Virus record (IMG/VR): IMGVR_UViG_3300035156_000175
Span: 64,001-93,122 of that record
Length of the DNA stretch: 29,122 bases
From: a virus
Reading direction: 5' to 3' (one strand)
Made by a program: the position numbers and the translations under genes. The notes below the pieces were generated by a model. That model was not told the DNA's origin and searched no databases. It was given only the letters and a program-made list of their open reading frames with translations. Below, one piece after another: positions 28,948 through 29,122 of the stretch; position 1 is the stretch's first letter, and every line of letters begins with the position of its first letter.

Positions 28948-29122
28948 TTCGATGCCTCCTCGATGCGGGCCTGCAGTTCGCCCAAGCTGTCCCGGCTTTC
29001 CAGCTTGTGGCCATCGACCAGTGTGATGACGGTGAAGTCGCGCTGCTGGCTGATGGCCATGATTTTGTCGAGCATCACGATGCCAGTGCGGCCGCTGTAT
29101 TCGGTGTAGGTGAGGGTCTTCA
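28944..29122 (-). CDS. Small hypothetical protein, 5' end cut by window edge
   Basis: All but one base of the gene is probably present: the window ends at TG-AAG, so the missing base should make an ATG or GTG. The reading is KTLTYTEYSGRTGIVMLDKI then TVITLVDGHKLES and a C-terminal helix. This is a small beta-sheet protein about 59-60 residues long, of unknown function. Confidence 0.5.
   Translation of the reverse strand, partial: KTLTYTEYSGRTGIVMLDKIMAISQQRDFTVITLVDGHKLESRDSLGELQARIEEASK

Noticed and set aside
1-29122. tRNA, rRNA, integrase or attachment sites
   Set aside because: I looked for cloverleaf-like and conserved motifs while reading and saw none; a dedicated RNA search would be needed to exclude them fully.

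Overview
The window is a compact, GC-rich stretch of a tailed bacteriophage genome. Genes are packed end to end, many joined by ATGA or TAATG stop/start overlaps. Most are short products seen only in phages, and phage hallmarks are present: RdgC, a phage-type cytosine methyltransferase, tail or fibre-like proteins and three homing-endonuclease-like genes. No host housekeeping gene, tRNA, rRNA or integrase is visible. The base composition and the resemblance of many products to proteins I remember from phages of Burkholderia, Ralstonia, Achromobacter and relatives suggest a betaproteobacterial host. That host call is inference.

Layout. (1) 1-2910, minus strand: a truncated SNF2/DEAD-type helicase, two small genes, a C5-cytosine methyltransferase that contains a second, well-initiated reading frame in another frame, and rdgC. 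(2) 3134-7156, plus strand: a four-gene virion-like operon with its own predicted promoter. It holds a small structural protein, an alpha/beta-hydrolase esterase, a beta-helix protein and a protein made of WTEGSE repeats. (3) 7153-12598: minus-strand accessory genes (a Ser/Cys-rich protein, zinc-finger and cupin proteins, a HIRAN-domain fusion, an HTH protein and a PAPS-reductase/DndC-like protein). They are interrupted by a plus-strand NUMOD4/HNH endonuclease and end at an endonuclease VII-type gene that has its own promoter and a large hairpin over its start. (4) 12818-15394, minus strand: one 858-residue virion or polysaccharide-active protein with a long polyproline linker, followed by an intrinsic terminator. 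(5) 15483-29122, minus strand: about 32 small accessory genes read right to left as one long polycistron. It includes two zinc ribbons, a DUF7227-like protein, a 524-residue unknown, an HNH-like endonuclease, an XRE-type regulator and a winged-helix protein.

How the genes may work together: the helicase, RdgC, HIRAN protein, methyltransferase and PP-loop protein form a DNA metabolism and modification group. The plus-strand block and the 858-residue protein probably build host-contact structures, and the esterase may modify surface polysaccharide. The long minus-strand cassette is probably early host-takeover or accessory content of mostly unknown function. No stretch over 300 bases lacks a gene. 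The largest gaps (2911-3133, 8437-8619 and 12599-12817) hold promoters and hairpins.
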